Shown: piece after piece, positions 44,739 through 56,935 of the stretch
How the letters are laid out: each line of letters opens with the position of its first letter
Position numbering within the stretch: position 1 is the stretch's first letter
DNA from: Falciphora oryzae
Lineage: Eukaryota > Ascomycota > Sordariomycetes > Magnaporthales > Magnaporthaceae
Assembly (NCBI GenBank): GCA_000733355.1
Contig: JNVV01000056.1
Coordinates: 89,460-153,459, forward strand
Direction of reading: 5' to 3'
DNA length: 64,000 nt
Translations under genes and position numbers: made by a program
The notes under the pieces: generated by a model
The model's database searches: none
What the model was told of the DNA's origin: nothing
Seen by the model: only the letters and a program-made list of their open reading frames with translations

Positions 44739-45334
44739 AAGCCGGCTGCGCGTCGTTTTCGGTGCGAGCTGATTGAGTCGGCGTGATGGTCCATCCCTTT
44801 GGGCCGTCCACCCCTCTTTTTCGCTTCTAGACCATGTTTGCCATGTCTCTCTGCCTGCGCGGGGTCAGCATGCACTCATTTTTTTTTTCTTCTTCTTCCC
44901 CTTTTCCTGTCGCCCTGGCAATCATTATCGCCATCCTCCTTCCGACCTGTTGTTCTAGCGTTTGCTTTGTTGGTTGGAGCTTTGGGGTTTCTGGTTTATC
45001 GTGTTTTTTTTTTTTTTTTTCGTCGGGTGTTTGTTTCGCAAAGGAGCAACAGGACCGCTCAGGTGGTCCGCCGAGCATTATATGTTTTGTGTCGTATCCT
45101 CTCATTTTTAGACTTTTGGGTATGGGTTTGAGTTCGTATCGCGGCCGTTCATGCTTGGGCAGTTTGTTCGTGATGGCCCGGCGTTTGCATTGAGGGACTC
45201 AGGACTGCGTTTTTTGTTAGTGCGACAGGAATATTTAGCATTTTTAGGAGATGACTGTTGTGTTCGTCCAGTTATGGTGCCTAAATCAGAGTCAGCAGTT
45301 CTGACCACACTAATTGGAACCCTCCACTGTCCCA

Positions 45335-45430
45335 ATTCTTTCCTGTTTCCTACCTATTCCCTTTCCCCTATGCCGTTTCTTTTACGCTTTCCTATCTGCT
45401 TTTCCGCTTTCTGTTTCCTTTACTTTTTAT
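45335..45430. repeat. Pyrimidine-rich degenerate repeat, copy 1
   Basis: Built from variants of TTTCCTAT, CCTTTC and TTTCCT, with very few purines other than A. Similar stretches occur at 56845-56935 (reverse strand) and 63655-63725. Confidence 0.55.
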
Positions 45431-45508
45431 CCAAGGCAAGTCTGTGAAAGCCTTTCGGCGGCGGGCACTCAACGGCACTTGATGCAATGCTGGGTGTGCG
45501 TGGAAATG

Positions 45509-45516
45509 TCACGTGA
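45509..45516. promoter_or_regulatory. TCACGTGA palindrome (Cbf1-type E-box)
   Basis: Lies about 700 bp upstream of the Nma111 start codon and about 770 bp past the unknown gene. A plain CACGTG also occurs near 45734. Regulatory role is inferred from the motif only. Confidence 0.35.
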
Positions 45517-46210
45517 TTAAAGTCTGCCGCCGGTGCCGGCGGGTGCAAAGCGCCACGGTCAACAAGCGCACCGCACTATTGAAGTGGCAAGGATTAGGCA
45601 TTCCGCTCTGGAGAAAGGTCAATACGATGACTTCATCATGGTCGAATCGGATGTGCTGCTTCGCTCTTGGTACCACTGCTAGTAAGCGTGACGGTGGGGA
45701 CCGTGGCAGAATTAGGGAGACCACCTGCCCGGCACGTGACTACGCTCCGACTTTTTGGCACGCTTCATTGCTTGGCTGGTTTTGAGCTGCGGCCAGCCGT
45801 CACTCCAGAGAAAAGGCCAACGGATTTTGCTTTGGCGAGGCTGCACGCACCGCATTGATTCTCCAGGACTCCAGGACCTCAGGACTCCAAGAGAGACGCT
45901 CCTTCCCGCTTCCTCTTGTACACGTCTTGGTTCGGATGGTGCTTGCCGGGGGTGGCCTTTTATGCAGAAAGCCCACCTGTCAAGGCTGAGCACAAGTCTC
46001 GCAAATATTAGCTCTGTTGCCCGGCTGCGTTCCTCTCCTGTCTCGCCCCGTGCTCCCTCCCTCCGCCGGCCGTGCATTGGCAGTCCATTCGCTTCCCGGC
46101 TGCCCGTCGTCGCGCTAGCCGTACGCAACAGCAACAGCTCGGTGCGCTTCTTGTCTGGCGCAAGCTCGACCACATCGTCCCACCGCTCCTCATCCTCTAC
46201 GTCGCCCGCC

Positions 46211-49200
46211 ATGAACGGTACCGCCCTCTCGCAGCGCACCAAGAGGAAACCGAGCGGCGCCCTCGACGACCGGCCCCCGAAGCACCAGCGCTCCGTCAAC
46301 GGCAAGCAGTCGGCCGGCGACAACACCCCTGAGGAGGATGACTTCGAGGACGGTGCCGACGAGGACCTGCCGCTGTCCCTCCTGCCCGCCGTCGGGCCCG
46401 ACACGGCCGAGTGGCAGGAGACGATCCAGACCGTCGTCCGCAACGTCGTCTCGATCCGCTTCTGCATGACGTGCTCCTTCGACACCGACGCCGCCCTGAC
46501 GAGCGAGGCCACGGGCTTCGTCGTCGACGCCGAGAGGGGATACATCCTGACCAACCGCCACGTCGTCGGCTCCGGTCCCTTCTGGGGCTACGTCATCTTC
46601 GACAACCACGAGGAGGTCGACGCATACCCCGTCTACCGCGACCCTGTCCACGACTTCGGAATCCTCAAGTTCGACCCCAAAGCCATCAAGTACATGCCCG
46701 TGGCGGCGCTGCCACTGCGTCCAGATCTGGCCAAAGGTACGAGCGGCCATAGCCGTGCCTTGTAATCCTATCAGTTTTGGGTGCGTGCGAAGTGCTGACA
46801 TTTGACCAAAACTCCAGTGGGCGTCGAGATCCGGGTTGTCGGTAACGATGCCGGCGAGAAGCTCAGCATCCTGTCGGGCGTCATCAGCCGTCTCGACCGC
46901 AACGCACCCGAGTACGGCGAGGGCTACAGCGACTTCAACACGTGCTACTACCAGGCCAGTGCGGCCGCCAGCGGTGGCAGTTCGGGCAGTCCCGTGGTGA
47001 ACATCGACGGCTACGCCGTGGCGCTGCAAGCGGGAGGCAGGGCCGACGGCGCCGCGACCGACTACTTCCTGCCGCTGGACCGGCCGCTACGGGCGCTCAA
47101 GTGCCTGCAGGAGGGCAACCCGATAACTCGCGGCGACATCCAGTGCCAGTTCCTGCTCAAGCCGTTTGACGAGTGCCGCAGGCTGGGCCTGGCGCCCGAG
47201 TGGGAGGCGCAGATGCGTAAGGCGTTCCCCAAGGAGACCAACATGCTGGTGGCCGAGATAGTGCTGCCCGACGGCCCCTCGCATAAGAAGATCGAGGAGG
47301 GCGACGTGCTGATCAAGGTCAACGGCGAGCTCATCACGCAGTTCATCCGGCTGGACGACATCCTCGACTCGAGCGTGGGCCAGCCGGTCAAGCTGCTGCT
47401 GCAGCGCGGCGGCGAGGACGTCGAGGTGGAGATCTCGGTGGGCGACCTGCACAAGATCACGCCGGACCGGTTCGTGTCGGTGGCGGGCGGCAGCTTCCAC
47501 AGCCTGTCGTATCAGCAGGCGCGGCTGTACGGCGTGGCGTGCAAGGGCGTGTACGTGTGCGAGGCCACGGGCTCGTTCCGGTTCGACAGCAGCGACAACG
47601 GCTGGATCGTGCAGACGGTGGACCAGAAGAAGGTGCCGGACCTCGAGACCTTCATCGACGTGGTGAAGGCGATCCCGGACAAGGCGCGCATCGTGGTGAC
47701 GTACAAGCACCTGCGCGACCTGCACACGCTCAACACATCCATCATCTACGTCGACCGCCACTGGTCGTCCAAGATGAAGCTGGCCGTGCGCAACGACGCC
47801 ACGGGCCTGTGGGACTTCTCCGACATCGCCGACCCGCTGCCCGCCGTGCCGCCGGTGCCGCGCAAGGCCAGCTTCATCCAGCTCGAGCACACGTCGCACC
47901 CGGCCGTGGCCGAGCTGGTGCGCAGCTTCGTGCACGTCACCTGCACCATGCCCATGAAGCTCGACGGCTTCCCCAAGAATCGCAAGTGGGGCATGGGGCT
48001 CGTCGTCGACGCCGCCAAGGGCCTGGTCGTCATCTCGCGCGCCATCGTGCCCTACGACCTGTGCGACATCTCCATCACCATCGGCGAGTCCATCGTCGTC
48101 GAGGGCAAGGTCATCTTCCTGCACCCGCTGCAGAACTACGCCGTCATCCAGTACGACCCGAGCCTGGTCGACGCCCCCGTCCAGAGCGCTCGCCTGAGCT
48201 CCGAGGAGATCACGCAGGGCGCGTCAACCTACTTTATCGGCTACAACCGCATCGGCCGCGTTGTCCACGCCGCCACCACCGTGACCGAGATCTTTGCCGT
48301 CGCCATCCCTGCCAATTCGGGCGCGCCCCGCTACCGCGCCGTCAACGTCGATGCCATTACGGTCGACACCAACCTCAGCGGCCAGTGCGGCAGCGGCGTG
48401 CTGGTCGCGCCCGACGGCACCGTGCAGGCGCTGTGGCTGACGTACCTCGGTGAGCGGTCGCCGTCGACCCACCGCGACGAGGAGTACCACCTCGGCCTGG
48501 CGACGCCGACGCTGCTGCCTGTGGTCAAGCAGATCCAGGCCGGCGTCGTGCCCAAGCTGCGCATGCTCTCGGTCGAGTTCCGGTCCATCCAAATGTCTCA
48601 AGCGCGCATTATGGGGGTGTCCGAGGACTGGATCCAGAAGGTCTCGGTCGCCAACACGGCGCACCACCAGCTGTTCATGGTGACCAAGCGCACCTTTGAG
48701 CGCGACCAGGATCACGAGGACGGCGCCGCGTCGCTGCTCGAGGGTGACATCCTGCTGACCCTCAACAGCAAGCTCATCACCCGCATCTCGGAGCTCGACG
48801 TCATGTACTCTAACGACTTCCTCGACGCCTTCATCGTGCGTGAGTGTCGCGAGGTGCAGCTGCGCCTGCCCACCGTCGCCGCCGACGACGTCGAGACGGA
48901 CCACGCCGTGTCCTTCTGCGGCGCCATCTTCCACCGCCCCCATCATGCCGTGAGGCAGCAGATCAGCAAGCTCTTCAGCGAGGTCTACGTTTCGGCCAGG
49001 ACACGGGGTTCGCCCTCGTACCAGTACGGCCTGGCCCCCACAAACTTCATCACGCACGTCAACGGAAAGTCGACGCCCGACCTCAAGAGCTTCCTTGCCG
49101 CCGTGACCGCCATCCCCGACAACACATGTGAGTCTTGCTCCGAGTCCATTCCCCCAGCCTGCTCATGCTCATAACTGACTTTTTACCGCCATCCAGACTT

Positions 49201-49450
49201 CCGTCTCAAGGCCGTCACCTTCGACAGTGTCCCGTGGGTGGTGACCATGAAGAAGAACGAGCACTACTTCCCCACGGTGGAATGGATCAAGGACGGCTCT
49301 GAGGAGTGCGGATGGCGGCGGGTGACGTACGAGGGCGGCAAGCCCATCGAGGGCGAGCCGTCGGATGGTGTCGTGGCCGTCGAAGAAGACGGCGGCGCTG
49401 GTGCGGCTGATGAGGACGTTCCGATGACGGCCCCGGCAGATAAGAACTAG
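46211..49450 (+). CDS. NMA111: Nma111 HtrA-like nuclear serine protease
   Basis: Three exons: 46211-46736, 46818-49127 and 49197-49450; 1029 residues. Introns are 81 and 69 bp, both GT..AG. The N-terminal domain has the protease triad: His in LTNRHVV at about 116, Asp in DPVHDFGIL at about 147 and Ser in [10 protein letters not shown] at about 229. A PDZ-like region follows ([18 protein letters not shown], then [10 protein letters not shown]). A second degenerate trypsin-like domain starts near residue 380 ([20 protein letters not shown], with GQCGSGVLV in place of the catalytic Ser site). A last PDZ-like region ends the protein. The N terminus has basic patches ([14 protein letters not shown]) suited to nuclear import. 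Yeast Nma111 is a nuclear HtrA-type protease linked to cell death. Its two-domain design and length match. Confidence 0.95.
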
Positions 49451-50463
49451 GCAACGCACGGCTCCCTCCGTCGCGATGGGCGGATAAGAAGATGGAACAA
49501 TATAGAGGTGCAGTCCAAGGCCATATCCCCTTCGACGCGTCGTTGGTTTTCCCCCAAGATACCCCCCTCTTACAAAAAAAAGACCAGCCAGTGGCAGCCA
49601 TGTCTCGCTCTTTCCTGTCTTCTTACTTTTGCCTTTCTTCTCCGCGTCTCGTCTCGGCGGCAGACCCACTCGACACTGCTTTCCGTTCTCATTCATGTGC
49701 CACCACCTCGAGATTTCTTCTCCGCCCCCGAGTATAGAACAGCACGCTTTTCTGTTCTGCTTGGTTCCTTCCTACTTCCGATCACATTGGAATGTGGTAT
49801 TCAGTCACAGCGCCCCATCCCTGGCGGCAGTCTGTTGTGTACGTTTTGCATCCATGTTCTTTTAATCTACCAAGCTACCTAGGCATCCTCCTCTATACGA
49901 ACCCAGGGAAAGGGCTGGTCGGGAAAAACGATAGAGTCATGTAATATCTACGGTCACGAGGGCATTCGTTCTCTACATTCTTAAGCTTGCCTCGCCATGC
50001 TTTTTGCACAGCTTGCTCTGTCCCCTCAGCCCAAGATTATCATGGACCGTGTCGTGGGACGCTCGGGGCGCTCTCCAGTCCCTGGTGCGAGCACGTCTTC
50101 TCGTGCACGGCCGAGCCCCATGGACCGCCACGCCCTCGAGACGGACGCGGGGACGGCGCCCCGCCAGCGACGGCGCGACCGGACCCAGAGACTCTCCCGC
50201 GACCCCATGCGGCTCGGGCTGGGGAACCGGACCAGGCTGTTGGTGCTGACCAGGCGGCTGGCGGCGCCGGTGGTAAAAACGCTGGCAGCGGAGGATGCAT
50301 CCTGCTGCCGCTGCTGGCCCAACGCCGGCAAGAACCTCTGCCGCGGCGGTGACGACGACGCCCGGCGCGGACCACCCAGCCAGGTCAGGTTGTCCAGCGA
50401 CAGCGGGAGCAGCAGGTGATGCCACCGCGCGGGCGGCAGGCGGTCGGCGCCAAAGACGGCCTC
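49451..50463. other. Intergenic between convergent genes
   Basis: The 3' regions of Nma111 (plus) and the P-loop gene (minus). Open frames on both strands in 49973-50460 are Arg/Ala/Pro-rich chance frames. Confidence 0.65.
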
Positions 50464-51240
50464 CTAGCGCACGCGCTGCAGCACCAGCCACGCCGCCTCG
50501 CGCGGCTCCGTCGCCGTCACGTCGAGCTCCATGCCCGCGCACCCGGGCAGCCTGTCCCCCAACCCGTTGTTAGCGTTGCTGTGACCATTGCCAACATTGC
50601 TGCTCTCCAGCACATCCAGCAGCCACCCAACCTCCCTGGCATCCACGACCAGCGGCCCGCGGTGGTGCCGGCCCGAAGACAGCACGCCCGCGGCCCGCGC
50701 CGCGTTAACGTGCCGCTCCCACCGCGCCTGCGTTTCGCGCCGGCCGGATGACATGGTGGCCCGCCGTATGTGCTCGTCGCGCGCGCACGTCATGTAGACG
50801 GCCAAAAACCGCCGCCCGCTGAGCTGCGCCGCAACCCGGAAATCGTTGGCCGCCGACCGCCCCTCGGCCGTGTCGAGGCGCTGCCAGTCGGTAAATATAA
50901 TCACGTCCTCGGCGGGCGGCGGGCTAGCACCGCCCTCGCGGCAGCGCGCGCAGTAAGACGGGTGCGAAGTCGGGTCCGCCGCGAGCTCGGCGGCCTCGCG
51001 GGCGCGGTCGCGGTCGCGGTCGCGGTCGCGCGCGGAAAGGACCCGGTCCAACATGCGGGCGCGGCGGGCGCCGGCGGGCTCGTCGGGCCGGTAGGGGGCC
51101 TCGCCGTCGCAGTTGTAGGGTACGGGTGGCGGGCACGCGCCCGGGCCGAGCAGGTCGCTGAGCTCGCTGGCGACGGTGAGCTTGCCGACGCCGGGCGGGC
51201 CGTTGACCCAAACGACGCAGCCTCGCAGGGGTGCTGCCAT
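50464..51240 (-). CDS. Small P-loop NTPase/kinase-like protein
   Basis: Single exon of 258 residues from ATG 51240. The N terminus RGCVVWVNGPPGVGKLTVA holds a Walker A motif (GPPGVGKLT) directly after a hydrophobic strand. A later segment (AEDVIIFTDWQRLDTAE) has the hydrophobic-strand-plus-Asp form of a Walker B region, and RRFLAVYMTCARDEHIRRA and a conserved-looking VDAREVGWLLDVLE block follow. The layout is like that of small AAA or adenylate/shikimate-type kinases, substrate unknown. A CxxC pair (YCARC) and an Arg-Asp dipeptide run (RDRDRDRDRAR) sit in the middle; the latter is encoded by a GC-rich hexamer repeat at about 51001-51040. Confidence 0.7.
   Translation of the reverse strand: MAAPLRGCVVWVNGPPGVGKLTVASELSDLLGPGACPPPVPYNCDGEAPYRPDEPAGARRARMLDRVLSARDRDRDRDRAREAAELAADPTSHPSYCARCREGGASPPPAEDVIIFTDWQRLDTAEGRSAANDFRVAAQLSGRRFLAVYMTCARDEHIRRATMSSGRRETQARWERHVNAARAAGVLSSGRHHRGPLVVDAREVGWLLDVLESSNVGNGHSNANNGLGDRLPGCAGMELDVTATEPREAAWLVLQRVR
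51001..51040. repeat. (GCGGTC)n hexanucleotide run
   Basis: Five or so units of GCGGTC in the plus strand encode an Arg-Asp repeat on the minus strand inside the P-loop gene. Such GC-rich hexamers are prone to slippage. Confidence 0.7.
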
Positions 51241-52787
51241 CTTTTTTCCCCTTGTTTTGGTGCCGGTGTGATGTTGTTAGATGGCCCCTTCCTTCCCTCT
51301 CCATCCAAGGTAGGTAGGCAGGCAGCCCTGAGGGTTGGCCAAAAGAAAACCTCGGCCGAGGGTTTGCTGCTGGCGCATGTCGTATTTATTCTGATGTTCG
51401 CGACCGTGATTAATATCTAGACTCGTCGCTGTCAGTCCTTTTGTTGACGCACACCCGCCCATCCGGCGAATCGAACGGGGGTGAATCCGCCATCTCGACC
51501 GCTCGGAGAAGGGGAAGGAGTTTTTAGCTAGTGTGTGTCGTGTTGACCAAGACGAAAATGTGCCGGCAAGTGATGCTTGTCTACGACGATAAAGTTGGCA
51601 CCCATCACCCGCCCACACCACCGCCGGAAAAGATAGGTAGGTACAGGGAGGATACAGGAGAGGGTGCGGGAAAGGATGCAGGGAAAGAGTCGAGGCAATG
51701 GGGTATCAGCTTTTTCGTCGTGAACGAGATGATGGTAAGACGAGGCAGAATGGACCAGGGCGAGTGTATGCGCACGCGTGCGCGAGGTGGACATGACATA
51801 GGTCCCTTGGCATTATGATTCTCGATATAACCTGCAAGCTCGTTTGGGCCAACAGACTTGATGGCAGTCGGCCAGTGATGCAAGTAGTAGATGGATAATG
51901 TGTCTACCATAGTGACCCTTCCTTCCGGTAAAACGCCTCGCCGACGCCCGCTCCACCCGTAACGCTCCTCCCAAAGTTTTGATCCTGTCGCCGTCATAAT
52001 CTAAAAAGTGAAGAATGAAGAGGAAAGAAGCATCGCATGGATATTCCAGACAGTCAAAAAGAATCTCCCACCCCAAAGGAGCCCGTCTCAAACGGCAGTT
52101 GGCTGACCCATGAGTAACACCCAAGTAAAGAGAGATGAAAAAGTGAGCAATAGTAGTGGAGAAAATCAAAGGACAGAAAATAAAGAATGCCTCTCCCACA
52201 AATCTTCTGACCGTCGCGTCACATCCGGCCAAGTCGTCCTGTCTCGCCACCCAAAGGGAGTCCCAAATCGACAGCTGGATGAGTATCAGAGGGCCAGAGA
52301 TGTAGGTGAGAATAATAAGAAAACCTTTGCCGCAAGACGAGAAGAACACAGAGCAGATGTAAAAGAAGTTGTACCGCCTGCCTCTTCGTGCTGGCCAGCT
52401 GTGACTGACGTTCGAGTGGTTGCTGCTTCTTCAAAATTAAGGAGGCTGTTTCAGGCTCCTAGGAGACAGGCAAAATGAGGTAAAGGTAGGCAAAGAGCTT
52501 GGTATCCAGACATGAAATTCGGAAACATTTTGCGGGGTAATGGGTCATAGCCTGGGTATCTCGCTGTACAGACGACGTGAGCTCGGCCGTAGCCGGTCAA
52601 GAGAAAATGGAGTAGAATGTAGGATGTAGGGTAGTGTGGAGGAGAGGATTGAGCCTCAGCCAGCCCTCGTCTGGAAAGGCTACCGTGTTGGAGAGCCAGA
52701 AGGGTGTTATCAGCCTTGGCATCCAGTGGACGCATGGCAAGCCCAGCTAGTCGCCCTGGAAATACTCGCTGAAGAAAGAATAGCAGA
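51241..52787. other. Intergenic, upstream of P-loop gene and downstream of J-domain gene
   Basis: No gene seen. The ORF-like frames (for example about 51813-52349 minus) have no recognisable content. The sequence is closer to 48-50% GC than the coding regions. It holds the leader of the P-loop gene and the 3' end of the J-domain gene. Confidence 0.6.
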
Positions 52788-55700
52788 TTAGAGCGACGCC
52801 TTCATCTTGTCCTTGTGCGCCATAAACTCGCGGACGCGGCGGTGGTGTTCGTTGTTATAAGCCGTCCATTTCTCGTGCACTTGTTTGTCCTCCTCGAGCC
52901 ATGCATAGTACTCCTGCATGCCCTCATCGCTGGTCACCGCGCTGTAGTGTTTTTTGTTATCGTTAGTCTTGCGTTTTCATCCCTACACTCACAAATCATG
53001 GAGAATTACTCACGACCAGCCCCTCTGCTTGAGCGTCTTCGCGTTGTTCTGCCGCGCGATCATGTGGTCTAGGAACTTGGCGTCGACCGCGTCCCACTCG
53101 CGCAGGTACACCTCGAATTCGGCAACGTACTTGTCCCAGGCCGGCTTGTTCGGTGTCATGGACGGGATACCGAAAGCCGTCGGCGGCCGCGGGGGCACTG
53201 GCGCCTTGGGGAAGCGAACCTTGCCTGGCCTCACGTGTGGTCTGTCCAGGGGCGGGGTCGCCGCCGCCTGGCTCTCGAACGGCAGCGTCGTTTTGAGATC
53301 CTCAAACGATCCCAGGCCTGTAGGCCGCTGCGCCAGTGGCTCGACGTTCTTGAAGTCGGCAAAGTTGGCGCCCAGATCGTCCGTGTCCTCGGAACCGGCA
53401 GCATTGCTAGCGTTGAACCGAGCTTTCTCGTTAACCGGGATCTTGGGCGGCAGCGGCGGCACAGGGGACGGGCCTCCAATGTTGAGACCGAGTCCAATGC
53501 CTGGGGTCGGGCTGGCGCCGGACCCGGGTGAGGCTCCTGCGAACCCGTTTGCGTCCCCCGCCCTCCACTCCGGGCGCGACGGCTCAAGGGGCACGCCACG
53601 AACACCGTTCACCTGAGGCACCGGCGCGGCATCCCCCATGGGAGTGTCGATGTCCATAGCATTGTCGCTGTCCGTGCCACCGCCGTTGAGAGGCGCTCCT
53701 GCCGACTTCTCCTCGCCGCTGGTGGTTTCGTCGTCGTCCATCAAGCCAGCAGATCCTCCCTTGGTCATGTGCACCTTCGGCCTCCTCTTGCCCGAGCGGC
53801 TACTCCGTGTCGGTGATGTTGCGCTCCGAGGCGGGGGCACAGGTACAAAATGTTCTGAGTTGATCTTCTCCCTCCACTCGTCGGCATCAAAACCGTGTTG
53901 GTCTTTCTGCGGCTGTTGCTGAGGGTCGGCCGGTTCGTTGGGAGTGTTCGTGCCGGAGCTCATGAAGGCTTCTGCAGCCATACCGGCAGCAGCCGCAGCC
54001 GCCGCCGCCGCCGCCATCCCAGCGACTACTGCAGGGGCTCGCGATGGCTGCCTAGCCTTAGGAGGCGACCGTCTGCCGCGGTTTCCGGACTGCGACTGCG
54101 ACCGCCGAGGGCCCGGCCCGTTCTCATCGCCTCCGTCGTTGCCGGCGTTGAACTGCCAGTTAGTATTCGCGTGCTCCTCAGTAACAAACCTAGTGTTGAT
54201 GTTATCTGCACTGTTCCTCATGAACCGGCTCTCGTTCGCGTTCGGGGCGAGGGACTCGGCGCTTCGGTGTCCCGGCGTCGGGTAGCTGGTGTGCTCAACC
54301 TTGTCAGTCTTGATGTGCTTCCTGGCGCTGCTGGTCATGTCTGAAAGACCCTGATGCTGCTGCTGCCGCTTCTGCTGATGCTGCTGCTCTTGCCGCTGCG
54401 TCTTTCCAGTATTCTCCGGGGCTCTCCCGATGATGTCGTGGAGCAGGTCAAACTGCATTTTCTCGAAACTGTTCAGAGTCGTATACTGTCGCCAGAAGGG
54501 CGTTTCCGAGGGACTTCCACTCAGAACCTGTTTGCCGCCGCCGGGGTCGACTTCTACCACGCCGCAGCGCTTCTTCTCGTTGCTTGGGTTGTGCCGGCGA
54601 TCGCCACTTGTGGTCGCCGGGTTGGAGCCCTGGCGAGGCTGGGGGTGGACTTCGAACGGGAATTTTGAGGGTCCGACTGAAGGATCTGAGACGTCATACA
54701 CATTAGGCTGTCTACCATTCGTCTTGCCGGTGGCATTGTTTGCCTTGTCGCTGCCGACATTGGCCGCTGCGAGGTGACCAGTCAGTTCATATTCTATAGA
54801 AGCCAGCAATACCCACACTACGTGACGGCTCCTGTCGTTTTCCGTGGGGACTCGGGGGGAGGGCCTGGATCTATTCCACATACTCGCACTGGCCCCTGAC
54901 GAGCTTGCACCGTCGCTGCCCTGGAAAGGCTTGGGTGTGTATCGCTCTCCGAACCGGGAGGGAGTCGGGCTCGATGGCATCCGAGCCGATGTGTTCGCGT
55001 GATAGGCCTTGCCCGGGGTTGCTTCGCTCCCCCGCCTGCCCTCGGCCGCCTTCGAGGGGCTGTCGGCATCGTCAGACACGCTAAAGCTGCGCTGCCTATG
55101 GTTCGTCGCCCCGAACGTGTCCGAGTCGCCGCCAACAGGCTTCCGAGGGATCTCGCGTGTGCTCCTAGTCCGCCCGAGATTCGCCACCCCGCTAAATGGG
55201 TCGAACTTCTCGCCGCGAACCCCGCCGTAGGGACTGCTCCTAGGGTCTAGGTAGGGGCGGGGCCCGCCGTCATCGTGGTCAGACGAAGACGCGGATGCTT
55301 GCGGCTTCTGGTAGGCAGACGCGGTATCTTCGAAGAGACTAGTATGGCGCTTGGTGGCATAGTGCTTGCTCGACACAGGCGCCTCGTCGCCCATGGGAGA
55401 GCCAGGAACGAAGCCGGACCGCGATGCGCGGGGTGTCCTAGTGCCGAACGAGGCCTCGGCCTTCTTCTGCTGAGACGCCGTGTAGGCGGTTTGCCGCGGG
55501 TCCGGAGGAGGCGGCCTTGGCCGGGAAGAGGCGCCAGCGGAGGAATTTGGCTGAGGGGCGGTGGGCGCAGGCCTCCGGGTGTGTGACCGCATCGACTCGA
55601 AGGCGTCGGCCCTCGACTGGGCGTCATCTTTGTCGGTGGGCCTCGGAGGCGGCGGGGGCGGGGTGTTCATGGGGAACTTGGCATATCGGGCGGCCGAGGC

Positions 55701-56113
55701 GCTGGAGCGGCTCGATGTGTTGGAGCGGTTGTTGTGACGCTGGGGCGGCGGAGGGAAGTCCTTGCCGATATCCTGCCACGGGTTGCCCCGCACACCAGAC
55801 GAGGTCGGGAAGCGACCGGACCGAGCACGGTTGGCATCGTACTTGGCCTTGGATTCGGGGCTGGCGAGAATCTCGTGTGCTGTCTGGATGGTCTGAAACT
55901 TGGAGTTCACCTCGGACTCGCGACCGGGGTTGCGATCAGGATGGTACTTGAGCGCTGGGCGAGGCGCTTGTTAGCGAACAGTGGGAAGGCCGTGTGTGCG
56001 GGCGAGGCCGGCCTACCGAGCTTCCTGAATTGCTTCTTGACGTCGTTGATGTCGGCACTCTGGGGCAGATCAAGGTCCGCGTAGTAGTCGCGGTTGTAGT
56101 CTGCCTTTACCAT
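52788..56113 (-). CDS. J-domain (DnaJ) protein with long disordered body
   Basis: Three exons: 56017-56113, 53014-55954 and 52788-52941; 1063 residues. The introns (62 bp and 72 bp) keep frame; the first joins the J domain, the second adds a charged C-terminal tail that a single-exon model would miss. The J domain is at residues 6-75 (YYADLDLPQSADINDVKKQFRKLALKYHPD..), with the HPD tripeptide at 37-39 needed to stimulate Hsp70. The following 850 residues are Ser/Pro/Arg/Gln-rich and low complexity, including Gln and Ala runs. The C-terminal 140 residues are more ordered (AWDKYVAEFEVYLREWDAVDAKFLDHMIARQNNAKTLKQRGW.. then the added exon MQEYYAWLEEDKQVHEKW). The last part probably is a distinct helical domain. 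Pathway unknown. Confidence 0.87.
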
Positions 56114-56844
56114 GGTTGCCGGCTTGCTCTGCGGCAGCGCAGGCCAGCAGAGGTCGGCAGGAGCAGGAAGGTTGGTCCGTAAGTTGGTTGATTGAGGCTA
56201 CAGCTGGACAGAGCAGAGGGCGGCGAGCAGGCCGCGATGCGAGAGCCGGCGAGAGTGGTGCGGCCAAGTCTTTGGCATGCCTGGCAGAGTCGAGTTGGAG
56301 CTCTGACTTGACAGCCACATGAGCATCACCAGCAGGGACGGGCGCGCCTGCAGAAAAAGGGAAGAGTGGGGTTGAGGCCGCACGGCTTGGAGGAGGGATT
56401 CCTCTCGGCGCGCTAGAGATGGCCTGAGCGGAGTCGAGCGTTTCTTTTTGTGGGGTTCGGGTTTCCTAGGCGCTCGACTGGTCTGGCTTTGAATGGATTC
56501 GGAGGAGCACAACACAACGCAACGCAGCAGGGCAGGCGCACATGCATGCGCCTAGCCTGAATCAATTTGATCTCCCACCTGCTTTTACGTCAACAGCAGG
56601 CACAGGGCGGTGAGGAGACTTGAGTATTTTATGCTTTTTTGTTATCAGATCAAAGCATGGAAACACTGCCTGCTGTGACATACCAAAAGAACGATGCGGA
56701 AGAAAACAAACGACCGTTCTTGGGCCCCGCCATTCGTCCCAGGCAACGCAACCCATTGCTGCCCTTGTCCAATGACAATGACGTAAACCCGCCTCCCGCA
56801 ATGGCGCAGCCCGCCACGTTCCCCAAATAAAAGCCTGCAGCCCG

Positions 56845-56935
56845 TTGGAAACGGGATAGGATACGGAAATAAATATAAGAAAGGAAATAGGAGAAGCAAA
56901 TAGGAAAGGATCCATACAGGAAAGAATGGGGACAA
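56845..56935. repeat. Pyrimidine-rich degenerate repeat, copy 2
   Basis: On the minus strand this reads as a series of CCTTTCCTAT, TTTCCTTTC and CCGTATCC variants, closely resembling the stretches at 45335 and 63655. Confidence 0.55.

Larger units (their letters stand above)
44739..46210. other. Intergenic, between unknown gene and Nma111
   Basis: Includes the T-rich 3' region of the unknown gene (T runs at about 44880 and 45004-45020), a pyrimidine-rich degenerate stretch at about 45335-45430, a TCACGTGA palindrome at 45509, a second CACGTG at about 45734 and the presumed Nma111 leader. No gene seen. Confidence 0.6.

Noticed and set aside
47087..48124. 345-codon minus-strand frame opposite Nma111
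   Set aside because: His/Val/Arg/Asp-rich shadow typical of an antisense frame in GC-rich coding DNA.
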